DNA of 44,740 nt, from the NCBI RefSeq assembly GCF_009765355.1, contig NZ_VTHK01000062.1:1-44740 (forward strand). Reading direction: 5' to 3'. The notes beneath the pieces were generated by a model. That model did no database searches and had not been told where the DNA came from. It was given only the letters and a program-made list of their open reading frames with translations. Within the stretch, counting starts at the first letter, position 1; each line of letters opens with the position of its first letter. Below, piece after piece: positions 25,759-34,474 of this stretch. This DNA comes from Amycolatopsis anabasis. GTDB lineage: Bacteria; Actinomycetota; Actinomycetes; Mycobacteriales; Pseudonocardiaceae. Made by a program: the position numbers and the translations under genes.

Positions 25759-26652
25759 GTGGCGGTCCGGTTGCACACTTCGGACGGCGTGGCGATCTCG
25801 GTGGCCGAAGCCGGCGCCGAGGACGCCGCGACGACCGTGGTGCTGTTGCACGGATGGACCGGTGATCACACGTTGTGGGACGGCGTGCTGGCCCGAATCG
25901 GCGGGCGAGCACGAGTTCTCGCACCGGACTTCCGGGGGCACGGGTCCTCCGGCCCGGCGCCGCGGGGCAGCGCGACCATCGACCGCCTCGCCGACGACGT
26001 CGCGGAACTCGTCGCGGCCCGGGCGCCGCGCGGCCCGCTGGTGCTCGTCGGGCACTCGCTGGGCGGCATGGTCATGATGGCGCTGGCCGAGCGGCATCCG
26101 GAGTTGGTGGGACGTCGGGTGCGCGGGGCGATGTTCGTGGCGACCTCGTCGGGCGGGCTGCGGGAGGTCACCTTCGGCCTGCCCGCGCCGCTGGCCGCCC
26201 TGCTGGCCAGGCGGCGTGGGAAGGCGGCACCGAGGCCGGTCCGCCCGGCGAGCGCGCCCCGTCCGGCCAAACCGGCGATCGGCGCGCTGCCGGTGCGCAA
26301 CCAGTTGCTGGCCACCCGCCTGATCCGGTGGGTGGCGTTCGGCCGGCGACCGGCCGCGGCGGATGTGCGCGCCACGGTCGCCCAGGTCGCCCGGGCGCAC
26401 CGGGGGAGTTCGGCCGGATTCCGCCGCGCCCTGGGCAGCCACGAGCGAAAGGCGGCGCTGGCCGCGTACCGGTCGGTGCCGACCGTGGTGCTCGCCGGTG
26501 AACGCGACCGGCTCACCCCGCTCGAACACGCGCGGGTGATCGCGGCCGAACTGCCGTCCGCGGCGTTCGTCAGCTATCCCCGCAGCGGCCACATGCTCCC
26601 GTACGAGCAGGTCGACGATCTCGCCGCCAGGCTGCGGACGCTGATCGGCTGA
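25759..26652 (+). CDS. Alpha/beta-fold hydrolase
   Basis: A 297-residue hydrolase: VVLLHGWTGDHTLWD (oxyanion HG), the nucleophile elbow LVGHSLGGMVMM near residue 98, a lid segment around residues 130-200, and the late VVLAGERDRLTPLEHA and YPRSGHMLPYEQ motifs that hold the Asp and His. The catalytic triad is complete. It resembles peroxidase/esterase-like hydrolases of the MhpC type; the substrate is unknown. GTG 25759 has GGGAGG at about seven bases. It follows the CocE-type gene by 52 bp and could be co-transcribed with it. Confidence 0.9.
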   Translation: MAVRLHTSDGVAISVAEAGAEDAATTVVLLHGWTGDHTLWDGVLARIGGRARVLAPDFRGHGSSGPAPRGSATIDRLADDVAELVAARAPRGPLVLVGHSLGGMVMMALAERHPELVGRRVRGAMFVATSSGGLREVTFGLPAPLAALLARRRGKAAPRPVRPASAPRPAKPAIGALPVRNQLLATRLIRWVAFGRRPAAADVRATVAQVARAHRGSSAGFRRALGSHERKAALAAYRSVPTVVLAGERDRLTPLEHARVIAAELPSAAFVSYPRSGHMLPYEQVDDLAARLRTLIG

Positions 26653-26662
26653 CACTGTCCAC

Positions 26663-28213
26663 TCAGGAGGAACAGGACATCGAGGTGTCCAGCGGATGTC
26701 CCCGGGACCAGACCAGGTCGACCTGGCCCAGTTGCCCGTTGGCCATGATCTGCAGGATCGGCATCGCCTTGTTGAGCTGGTTGCCGGTGGCCTGATCGAA
26801 GGCGATGAAACCGCTCGCCCCGGGCACCGCCGAATTGCAGTCTATATTGGACAGGAAGTTCGTGATCGACTTCGGATGGGTGGACGGATTCTCCTCGGCC
26901 GCCTTGACCGCGGTGGCCACCGCGTCGTGTTCGATCATCGCGGCGCCGTCCCGGAGATCGGTCTGGGAGAAGCCGTGCGCGCTGAACTCGTCGATGAAAT
27001 GGTTGTAGTTCTTCTTGTACGCCGGATGGGCGGGATCCTGGGAGAACAGATCCCACTGCCCGGGATACGCGAGTCCGGTGTAGAGGAGTTCGACGCCGAT
27101 GTCCCCGGAAAGCGGCAGCGGCGCGCCGACGAGGATGGACGTGTCGTCGCCGCTGATCACGGTCACCGAACTCAGTTGCTGGCACGCCCCGTCGTGGGAC
27201 AGCGCGGTCACGAAGGAGCGGAGGTCTACTCCGCGCCCGGCGAAGTAGATGACGTCCGGTTGCGCGGTGCAGATGTCGGAATGCATACCGGCGAACAGTT
27301 TCTGGAGGTACTGGTCCCGGGTCGTGCCGACCGGTTGACCGCTGAGCGAGTCGTATTTCTTGGTGTAGCGCACCTGGACGCCCGGTTGTTCCTGGAAGGC
27401 GCTCGCCAGCGTGGCCGCGTAGCCGTCGGATTCGTTCGTGTCCGCGACGAGCATCACCCGTTGTTTCCCGTGTTTCTTGACGTAGTTTCCGGCGGCGTGC
27501 GCTTCATCGCTGTTCGTGGGGCCGACCCGGAAGAAGTCCTTGATCCTGGTGTTGTCCACGTCCGTGTTGACGTTGTCGGCGGTGACCGTCGCGCCGATCG
27601 TGGCGATTCCGTGCCGGGACAGGGCGGCGGCCGCCTTCCGGGTGTTGTCCAGGCTCACGCCCAGGCCGGCGACCGCCATGATGCGCTGGCTCGCGCTCGC
27701 GGCGAGGATCTCGTCCACGACCACCTGCCAGTGTTGGGCGTTGCTGCCGAAGTTCGCCAGCAGCACCTTGAAATTGGCGGGCCGGTCGGTCGGCCACGCG
27801 GCGGTGAGGGCGCCCTCGATTTCGTGCCGGACGAATTGCATCGGCGTGGTGTCGATATCCGGGTCCGGGGTCATGTTCTCCAGCACCACGATGGTTTTGA
27901 AGTCACCGGCAACCTGCGCGTTGTGCTGTGCGATGAGCCCTTCCAGATCGGCCAGTGGATCGTCATCCCGCATGGGACCGGATTCCAGGTTCAAGCCGAC
28001 GCACACGTGCGGCGAGCCGACCGAGTGCAACCCGTCGCCGCACGGCTTCCAGAACTCCGAGACGTACACCCCGGCGGCCACCAGGAGCACCACCGGCGCC
28101 GCGACCAGGAACCGGTGGCGGTGCAACCGGCTCCGCGGCCGGACGGGCGGACCGCCGGTGCGGCTGGAACCGAGCCGGCGCAGGAAATCGGGAAACGCGG
28201 GAAGCTGGGGCAT
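26663..28213 (-). CDS. Membrane-anchored type I periplasmic-binding-protein homologue
   Basis: A 516-residue protein. An N-terminal cytosolic tail of about 34 residues (basic, Pro-rich) precedes one membrane helix (FLVAAPVVLLVAAGVYV, residues 35-51), and the rest is outside. Cys58 and Cys71 begin the outer domain (CGDGLHSVGSPHVCVGL). The remainder has the two-lobed LIVBP/ANF-receptor fold of ABC substrate-binding proteins: AVAGLGVSLDNTRKAAAALSRHGIATIGATVTADNV, FFRVGPTNSDEAHAAGNYV, VMLVADTNESDGYAATL, DVIYFAGRGVDLRSF. There is no lipobox and no permease or ABC ATPase nearby. It lies 23 bp after the NTPase in one operon, which suggests an external sensor for that NTPase. The frame is open upstream, but ATG 28213 fits the gap. 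Confidence 0.85.
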   Translation of the reverse strand: MPQLPAFPDFLRRLGSSRTGGPPVRPRSRLHRHRFLVAAPVVLLVAAGVYVSEFWKPCGDGLHSVGSPHVCVGLNLESGPMRDDDPLADLEGLIAQHNAQVAGDFKTIVVLENMTPDPDIDTTPMQFVRHEIEGALTAAWPTDRPANFKVLLANFGSNAQHWQVVVDEILAASASQRIMAVAGLGVSLDNTRKAAAALSRHGIATIGATVTADNVNTDVDNTRIKDFFRVGPTNSDEAHAAGNYVKKHGKQRVMLVADTNESDGYAATLASAFQEQPGVQVRYTKKYDSLSGQPVGTTRDQYLQKLFAGMHSDICTAQPDVIYFAGRGVDLRSFVTALSHDGACQQLSSVTVISGDDTSILVGAPLPLSGDIGVELLYTGLAYPGQWDLFSQDPAHPAYKKNYNHFIDEFSAHGFSQTDLRDGAAMIEHDAVATAVKAAEENPSTHPKSITNFLSNIDCNSAVPGASGFIAFDQATGNQLNKAMPILQIMANGQLGQVDLVWSRGHPLDTSMSCSS

Positions 28214-28236
28214 GGCCGAATTCCTTCGCTGAATGG

Positions 28237-30223
28237 TCAGGGCCACTGGCCACGGGCGGCGTCGTACAGGGCGGCGACATCGGGAAGCTGGGAAATGCGG
28301 GCCAGTGACTCGAAGGCGTTCGCGACCTCCTGGTCCTGGTTTCGCCCGCGCACGGCGAACGGGTTCGCGGCCAGCCAGCTCGCCGCGACCAAGCGGGCGA
28401 GGTTGTTGCGGATCTCCGTGCGGCCCTCCGGGTTCTGGGCGAGGTCGCGGTTGACCAGTTCGTCGTAGAGCCGGTCGTAGTTCTCTTCGAGGGGCAACTG
28501 GTCCGGCGCGTGCACGACCAGCCGGAGGCGATCGACCCATTCCTGGTGCCGCCGCCGGTCGAATTCCTCTTCGAACAGGGTCACCACGCTGCCGAGATCA
28601 CCGAGCGCCAACTGGCAGTACGCCCGGCGCACCGGATCCTGGTCGGTGTCCGGATCGTCGCGCAACGCGGCGAACTGGTCGGCATAGGACGGGTGCGGGT
28701 TGTTCCCGCGACGGGCCAGCGCGGACACCAGGTTCGTGGCGACCCAGGGATGGAGGATCACCTGGTCGGCGGTGGCGCCCGCGGCGGATCGGGCGGTCAC
28801 CCACAACGCGGTGCGCAGTTCGGTGAGGATGCGTCCGACATGGGGCTGGCTGATCCGGTTCATCGCCGACAGCGGGATCAGCCACGGCGCGGTCGCGAAC
28901 GGGGCCGCGGTGACGAAGTCGTCGACGCTCACGTCGGGCAGGTGATCGGCCAGGCGCAGCCTGCGCAACCGGGAATGCCACGGATCATCCGTCGCGTCGT
29001 CGCCGCCGAGCATGTTGCGGGCCCCGTGCTGAACGGGCCGTTCGCGCAGCAGCTGCCGGACGTGCCGCACCGCCGCGGGAAGTCCGCCGGTGGCCTGCTG
29101 GACGAACGCGGCTTTCGCGGCCGAGGAGGTGGTGTCCAGGACTTCGGCGATTTCCTCGATCCGCAGGGGATCGAGCGTGACCGGGTAGTACGGCGAGGGG
29201 CGGGAATTCGCCGGACCCTCCGCCCAGTGGTCGTAGGAGGCGGCGTGGCAGGGCGGAACGGAGCGCAGCCGGTCCGGGGCCGCCGGGTCGGGCTGCCACG
29301 GCGGGCGCCAGGGCGACTCCCATTCCTTGAGCCAGCGCCCGCTGGTCGCGATGACCAGCAGGGCATCGGACGCCTCGCGCTCGTCGGGATGCTGGCGGCG
29401 GTAACGGTTGCGCGCGTCGGTGAGGTCCGCGAGGAATTCCGCCCCGCCGGGGTGATCGACGTTGTCCAGCAGCAGCACCCAATTGTGCAGGTGCCGGACC
29501 TTGCCAGGGTTGACGCAGTCGCAGGGGCTCCGCGGTTCCGGGGCGGACATCGCCCGGTGGTTTTCCCGGACGTCGGTGAGGAATGCCGCGGTCAACCACG
29601 CGGTGACCGCTTTGACGTCCGTCGGCTCCTCGTGCGCGAGCCGGTTCAGGTTGACCAGTGCGTCCAGCGGGCTCGCGCCCTCGGCCTGGGGAAAGTCGGC
29701 GAGTGAGCGCATGGCCTTGCCCAGGCGGGGGCGGATGGTCCGGATCAGCTGGGGAAACACCTTCGTGAACAACTCGGTGAACGGCGGGTGCAGCAGGTCC
29801 GCCGCCTGTGCCGTCCCGGCCAGCAGGTCCGCCAGGTTGTCGATCTCGTTCTGCCAATGGCCGCGCCTGAGGTTGTTGAGCAGGTCGCGCAGTGTTTCCT
29901 TGTCCTTTTCCCGATTCGTCCCGTCCAGCCCTACCTGCACGGCGATCAGGGCGATGGTGAAGCGGATGAACCGCGGCTTGGCCCGGTGCCGCCATTTGCG
30001 GGACAGATCGTAGGCCAGCCGCATGAGCACCTCGACGGTCGTGACCGGTTTTTCCCGTTCGAAGTCGAAGCTCGCGTGCACCACTCCCCAGCTCAAATCG
30101 GCGGAGACGGTATTCAATGCGTGTGATTTCCCGGAGCCGGTGGGGCCTAGTAAAACAATCACCGGAAGGGGGCGCGGCGGTTTCCCCGATTTCCCGGTTC
30201 CACAGCATCCGTCGAGCCAGCAT
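28237..30223 (-). CDS. P-loop NTPase of unknown role, N-terminus split by an apparent frameshift
   Basis: The main frame (28237-30162, 641 residues from GTG) starts almost on the Walker A, GPTGSGKS. Walker B is NWVLLLDNVDHPGG. Also seen are FDFEREKPVTTVEVLMRLAYDLSRKWRHR, an RLRRLRLADHLPDVSVDDFV helix region and a helical C-terminus. The start proposed here is ATG 30223, whose A is shared with the stop of the upstream small ORF (TAATG). Its frame (MLARRMLWNREIG) joins KPPRPLPVIVLLGPTG if one base of the four-base run at 30184-30187 is removed. The joined product would be 661 residues. It resembles STAND/KAP-like signalling NTPases, not transport ATPases. The frameshift may be real or a sequencing error. 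Partner: the membrane-anchored binding protein downstream. Confidence 0.75.
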
Positions 30224-30417
30224 TACCGCGCTTGATCGGCGTTGATCCACCATTGCGGGGAGCCCCCTCGGAAATGACCTTGGTCGCGCGTCGTATTCCG
30301 AGCATAGTAATGTTCACAGCATCGCGGATCTGGTCCCCCGATTTCCGGTCCGATCCATTCGTCGAGCGCGGTGAGCACGCCGCGGGCCGCGTAGCGCCGA
30401 CACGCGCACTTCCGCAC
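30223..30417 (-). CDS. Small Cys-rich ORF leading the NTPase operon
   Basis: 64 codons from GTG 30417 to TAA 30223. The peptide runs CACRRYAARGVLTALDEWIG, then CCEHYYAR and ends WWINADQAR. Four Cys and a nearby His suggest metal binding, but there is no family match that I recognise. The stop overlaps a downstream ATG as TAATG, the usual sign of coupling, which is the main support for it being real. No Shine-Dalgarno precedes GTG 30417. A second frame from GTG 30457 (TSAKIGNLAEAVGAEVRV) looks equally coding and would join it after one base is skipped, so the N-terminus is uncertain and the gene may be decayed. Confidence 0.4.
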   Translation of the reverse strand: MRKCACRRYAARGVLTALDEWIGPEIGGPDPRCCEHYYARNTTRDQGHFRGGSPQWWINADQAR

Positions 30418-30423
30418 CGACGG

Positions 30424-30453
30424 CTTCGGCCAAGTTGCCGATCTTGGCCGAAG
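30424..30453. repeat. Perfect 11-bp inverted repeat upstream of the NTPase operon
   Basis: CTTCGGCCAAG (30424-30434) and CTTGGCCGAAG (30443-30453) pair perfectly around an 8-base centre. It sits at the head of the minus-strand small ORF and about 115 bp before the divergent secreted-protein gene. It may be an operator, a leader hairpin, or coincidental within an alternative reading frame. Confidence 0.6.
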
Positions 30454-30567
30454 TCACTTATGTGAGGTGCTAGTAGTTTCAGAAGAGACTGACGCTGCCT
30501 TCCGTGATCGCGGGCAAACCCGCTCGGACGATGTGCGCGAGGTCGGCCGCCTGGCAGGTTGAAGGTC

Positions 30568-31431
30568 ATGGCACGCTTCCTCGTCCGGCTCGGTACGGTC
30601 GCCTTGGCAGCTCTCACGGTCCTGGTGTGGTCGGAGCCGTCGCAGGCCGCGGGCGTGCCGCCGGTGGAGAAGAAGTTCACCCTGCCGGACGGGCTCGCCG
30701 AGCTCAGCGGCTTGGCGATGAGCGCCCGGCATCCCGGCGTGGTCTACGCGCACAACGACAGCGGCAACCCGGCCGAGGTCTTCGCCCTCGACACCGCCAC
30801 CGGTGCGGTGCGGGCCAGGCTCTCCGTCGCGGGCGCGCGCAACGTCGACTGGGAGGCGATCGCGGTCGGCGCGGACGACGCCGGTCGGCCCGCCCTCTTC
30901 CTCGGCGACATCGGCGACAACTCCGGTGACCGTCAGCAGGTCACCGTCTACCGCGTTCCCGAACCCGAACACCTCGCCACGGGCACGGTCGCGGCCACCG
31001 CGTTCCCGGTGAAGTTCGCCGACGGCCCGCGTGACGCGGAGTCGATGTTCATCGATCCGAAGAGCAACCGGCTCTATGTCACGAGCAAGGTGATCTTCCT
31101 GCCCGGCCGGCTGTACCAGGCCCCGCTGCCGCTGCGCGCCGGACAGGTCAACACGCTCACCCCGATCGGTCCGGCGCCGTCGTGGGCGACCGACGCGGCG
31201 TATTCACCGGACGGCCGGGCCTACGTCATCCGCAGCGGGAAGCCGTTGGGTTCGGATGCCGCCTACGTCTACGACGCCGGGGGAGACCGGATCGCCACGG
31301 TCTCCCTGCCCGCGCAGGAACAGGGCGAATCGGTCACCTATTTCGACCGCACCTCGCTGCTGGTCGGCTCCGAGAACGACCGGCAGGTGTGGCTGGTTCA
31401 CCTGCCTCCCGAAGCGATCCCGGCCTCCTGA
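30568..31431 (+). CDS. Secreted propeller-like protein
   Basis: A 287-residue protein with signal peptide ARFLVRLGTVALAALTVLVWSEPSQAAG. The mature part has repeated strand patterns with HNDSGNPAEVFALDTATG, FLGDIGDNSGDRQQVTVYRVPEP, DPKSNRLYVTSK and AAYSPDGRAYVIRSG, typical of a six-bladed or WD-like beta-propeller. DNSG and GDIGDN loops could bind calcium. No enzymatic motif is visible. ATG 30568 has GAAGG four bases upstream; TTG 30559 is possible but less likely. Its last 34 bp overlap the 3' end of the convergent glycyl-tRNA synthetase gene. Confidence 0.82.
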   Translation: MARFLVRLGTVALAALTVLVWSEPSQAAGVPPVEKKFTLPDGLAELSGLAMSARHPGVVYAHNDSGNPAEVFALDTATGAVRARLSVAGARNVDWEAIAVGADDAGRPALFLGDIGDNSGDRQQVTVYRVPEPEHLATGTVAATAFPVKFADGPRDAESMFIDPKSNRLYVTSKVIFLPGRLYQAPLPLRAGQVNTLTPIGPAPSWATDAAYSPDGRAYVIRSGKPLGSDAAYVYDAGGDRIATVSLPAQEQGESVTYFDRTSLLVGSENDRQVWLVHLPPEAIPAS

Positions 31432-34427
31432 AGGCGGCCGACACCGAGCGCCTGCCAATCCAGCACCGGGGCGGCCAGTTCGCGAATGGTGGCGAGCAGG
31501 CCGAGGCGTGCCCGGCGAACCCGCGAGTCCTCCGCCATGACCAGGATCTCGTCGAAGAACGTGTTGATCGGTCCGGTCAGTGCCGACGCGGCGGCGGCGA
31601 AACCGGCCAGCGAAGGCCGCTGCGCGCCGAGGGAGGCGCGAACCTCGGCCAGGGTCCGCTCGAGGGCGGTCTCGGCGGGCTCGCGCAGAAGCGCCCGGTC
31701 GTAGCCGGCCTCGGTGCCGGCGGGCACGATCCGCCGAACACGTTGCAGCGCCGAGGCGAGCGCGGCGAATTCCTCGTCACCGCGCCGCCGGTCGAGGTCC
31801 GCGAGCGTTTCGTCGGCGCGGCTCGGGATGGTCGCCAGCGGCAGTACGGCGGATACCTGGTCGGCGGGGTGACCGTGATCCAGCAGCAGCTGTTCGTACC
31901 GCCGCACCACGAATTCGGCGACCTCGGCGGTCACCCGATCGGGCAAGGCCACACCCTGCGCGCGGACGCGGTCCGCGGCCGCGGCCAGTGCCCGGTCGAT
32001 CGGGAGGTTCGCCAACCCGGGACAGTCGCGCAGGATGGCGACGACACCGGCGGCCGCGCGCCGCAGCCCGAACGGGTCCGAGCTGCCGGTCGGCCGGGTC
32101 CCGATCGCGAACAAGCCCACCAGCAGGTCGGCCCGGTCGGCCAGCGCGAGCAGCGCGCCCGGGGTGGTGGACGGGGTGGCGTCGCCCGCCGCCCGCGGGA
32201 GTTCCATGTCGTACAGGGCCTGGGCCACCGCTTCGGGCTCCCCGCTCCGGCGCGCGTACTCGCGGGCCATGGTGCCGGCCAGGCTGGTCAGTTCGATCAC
32301 CATCTGCGAAGCGAGATCGAACTTGGCCAGGTCCGCCGCCCGGCGCAGGATGGCGGTGTCCTCTTCGGACAGTGACACCTCGCCGGCCAGGGCCAGGGCG
32401 ATCGCGGCGATCCGGTCGGCGCGCTGCGCCATCGAGCCGAGCTGCTCGGAGAACGCGAGTTTGGCCAAGCCCCGCTTCATTTCCCGGGGTGCGGTCTTCA
32501 GGTCCGCGCGCCAGAAGAAGCTGGCGTCCTCGTAGCGGGCACGCAGCACGGCCTCGTTGCCGGCGCGGACGGTGGCGTGGTCGCAGTCGCCGTTGGCCAC
32601 GGCGACGAAATGGGGCAGCAGTTCGCCGTCGGCGCCGCGGATCGGGAGGTAGCGCTGGTGTTTGCGCATGACGGTGGTGAGGATTTCCGGCGGCAGTTCC
32701 AGATACCGTGCCGCGAAACCACCGAGGAGCGCGTTGGGCTGCTCGACCAGATTGGTGATCTCGTCGATGAGCCCGGCTTCGCCGTCGACATCGATCCGGC
32801 CGCCCACGGAGGCCGCCAGTTCGCGGGCGGCGTCGATGATCTGGTCGCGGCGATCCTCCTCGCCCAGCACGATTCCGTGGCCCCGCAGGAACTCGGGATA
32901 GCCGTCCGCGGCCGGTACGTCCACCACCGCCGTTTCCGCGGTGCGGTGCACGCGGGTGCTCCGCCCGGCGGTGAGCGCGGACACCGACACCGGTACCGGC
33001 AGGTCGCCGAGGAGCGCGACCAGCCAGCGAATCGGGCGGGTGAAGGACAGTCGCGGGTCGTTCCACCGCATGTTCCGGTCCGCGCGCAGGGCGCCGACGG
33101 CTTCGGCGAGCACCCCGCTGAGCACCTCGACGGCCCCGCGCCCGCGGTCGGTCCGGGTGGCCGCCACGTATTCGACCCCGTCCGCATCAACGCGCCGCAG
33201 CTCGTCCACGGCCACACCCTGACCGCGGGCGAACCCGGACAGCGCCTTGGTCGGTGCGCCGTCGGCGTCGAACGCGACCGAGACGCGCGGCCCGCGGACG
33301 ACCCGTTCGGCGTCGGGCTCGGCCGGTGCCACGTCGTCGATCAGGGCCACCAGGCGGCGTGGTGTCGCGCGGGTGGTGATCTCGCCGTGCGCGAGGCGGG
33401 TGGCCGCGAGCTTGTCCGCGAGGATCACCCGCAGCGCCAGCGCGCCCCGGACCACCTCGTTCGGCGGCATCTCCTCGGTGCCGATCTCGAACAGCAGGCG
33501 CCGCTGCCCGGTGACCGCGTCGAACTTCTCCGGCACTGGGGCAGGATCGGGGGCGGGGACCACGCCGAGCGGATGACCGAGTTCGACCCGGCGCTCCGCC
33601 CACAGCTTCGCGACCTCGCGCGCGAGTCCGCGCATCCGGGCGAAGGCGCGCGCCCGCTCGGTCGTGCTGACGACGCCGCGGGCGTCCAGGATGTTGAACG
33701 TGTGCGAGCACTTCAGCACGTGCACGTGGGCCGGTACGGGCAGCCGGGCCTCGAGCATCCGGTCGGCCTCGGCCGCGTAGTCCTCGAACAACCGGCGCTG
33801 GGTTTCGACGTCGGCCTCGTCCAGGTAGAACCGGCTCATCTCGTACTCGGCCTGGCCGAACGCCTCGCCGTAGGAAATCCCCGGCGCGTAGGAGATCTTC
33901 GCGAAATGGTCGACCTCCTGCAGCGCCATCATGATTCGCTCGACGCCGTAGGTGATTTCCACCGACACCGGGTCCAGGCCCAGCCCGCCCGCCTGCTGGA
34001 AGTAGGTGAACTGGGTGATTTCCAAGCCGTCGAGCCACACTTCCCAGCCCAGACCCCAGGCGCCCAGGGCCGGTGAGGCCCAGTTGTCTTCGACGAACCG
34101 GACGTCATGAGCGCGCAGGTCGATGCCGAGGGCTTCGAGGCTGCCCAGGTAGAGCTCCTGGGGATCGCCCGGATCGGGTTTGAGGATCACCTGGAACTGG
34201 GTGTGGGTCTGCAGCCGGTTCGGGTTCTCGCCGTAGCGCGCGTCGTCGGGGCGGACACTGGGCTCCACATAGGCCACCCGCCAGGGCTCCGGGCCGAGCA
34301 CGCGCAGCACCGTCGCCGGATTCAGCGTTCCCGCACCGACTTCGGTGTTGAACGGCTGCACCACCATGCAGCCGCGGTCGGTCCAGTACCGGGTCAACGC
34401 CAGCAACGCGTCCTGCATGGTCAGCAC
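31398..34427 (-). CDS. glyQS: Fused alpha-beta glycyl-tRNA synthetase
   Basis: A 1009-residue single chain that charges tRNA-Gly. Residues 1 to about 285 are the GlyQ alpha subunit: LTRYWTDRGCMVVQPFNTEVGAGTLNPATVLRVLGPEPW, RYGENPNRLQTHTQFQVILKP, VEITYGVERIMMALQ. After an Ala/Pro linker near residues 290-310, the GlyS beta part runs to the end (LLFEIGTEEMPP, TPRRLVALIDDV, LPPEILTTVMRKHQRYLP, DPFGLRRAAAGVVAI). Fusions of this kind are known in Chlamydia and plant organelles. Actinobacteria mostly use the unrelated homodimeric GlyRS, so this may be a second copy. GTG 34427 is leaderless: TACACT lies six bases upstream. Confidence 0.93.
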   Translation of the reverse strand: MLTMQDALLALTRYWTDRGCMVVQPFNTEVGAGTLNPATVLRVLGPEPWRVAYVEPSVRPDDARYGENPNRLQTHTQFQVILKPDPGDPQELYLGSLEALGIDLRAHDVRFVEDNWASPALGAWGLGWEVWLDGLEITQFTYFQQAGGLGLDPVSVEITYGVERIMMALQEVDHFAKISYAPGISYGEAFGQAEYEMSRFYLDEADVETQRRLFEDYAAEADRMLEARLPVPAHVHVLKCSHTFNILDARGVVSTTERARAFARMRGLAREVAKLWAERRVELGHPLGVVPAPDPAPVPEKFDAVTGQRRLLFEIGTEEMPPNEVVRGALALRVILADKLAATRLAHGEITTRATPRRLVALIDDVAPAEPDAERVVRGPRVSVAFDADGAPTKALSGFARGQGVAVDELRRVDADGVEYVAATRTDRGRGAVEVLSGVLAEAVGALRADRNMRWNDPRLSFTRPIRWLVALLGDLPVPVSVSALTAGRSTRVHRTAETAVVDVPAADGYPEFLRGHGIVLGEEDRRDQIIDAARELAASVGGRIDVDGEAGLIDEITNLVEQPNALLGGFAARYLELPPEILTTVMRKHQRYLPIRGADGELLPHFVAVANGDCDHATVRAGNEAVLRARYEDASFFWRADLKTAPREMKRGLAKLAFSEQLGSMAQRADRIAAIALALAGEVSLSEEDTAILRRAADLAKFDLASQMVIELTSLAGTMAREYARRSGEPEAVAQALYDMELPRAAGDATPSTTPGALLALADRADLLVGLFAIGTRPTGSSDPFGLRRAAAGVVAILRDCPGLANLPIDRALAAAADRVRAQGVALPDRVTAEVAEFVVRRYEQLLLDHGHPADQVSAVLPLATIPSRADETLADLDRRRGDEEFAALASALQRVRRIVPAGTEAGYDRALLREPAETALERTLAEVRASLGAQRPSLAGFAAAASALTGPINTFFDEILVMAEDSRVRRARLGLLATIRELAAPVLDWQALGVGRLQEAGIASGGR

Positions 34428-34474
34428 TACGGCAGTGTAGGTGCTCGGTCCGGGAACTGAGATCATGCGGTGGT

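Noticed and set aside
26663..30223. ABC importer for branched-chain amino acids
   Set aside because: No permease genes, no ABC signature motif in the NTPase, and the binding protein is anchored by a membrane helix rather than a lipid.
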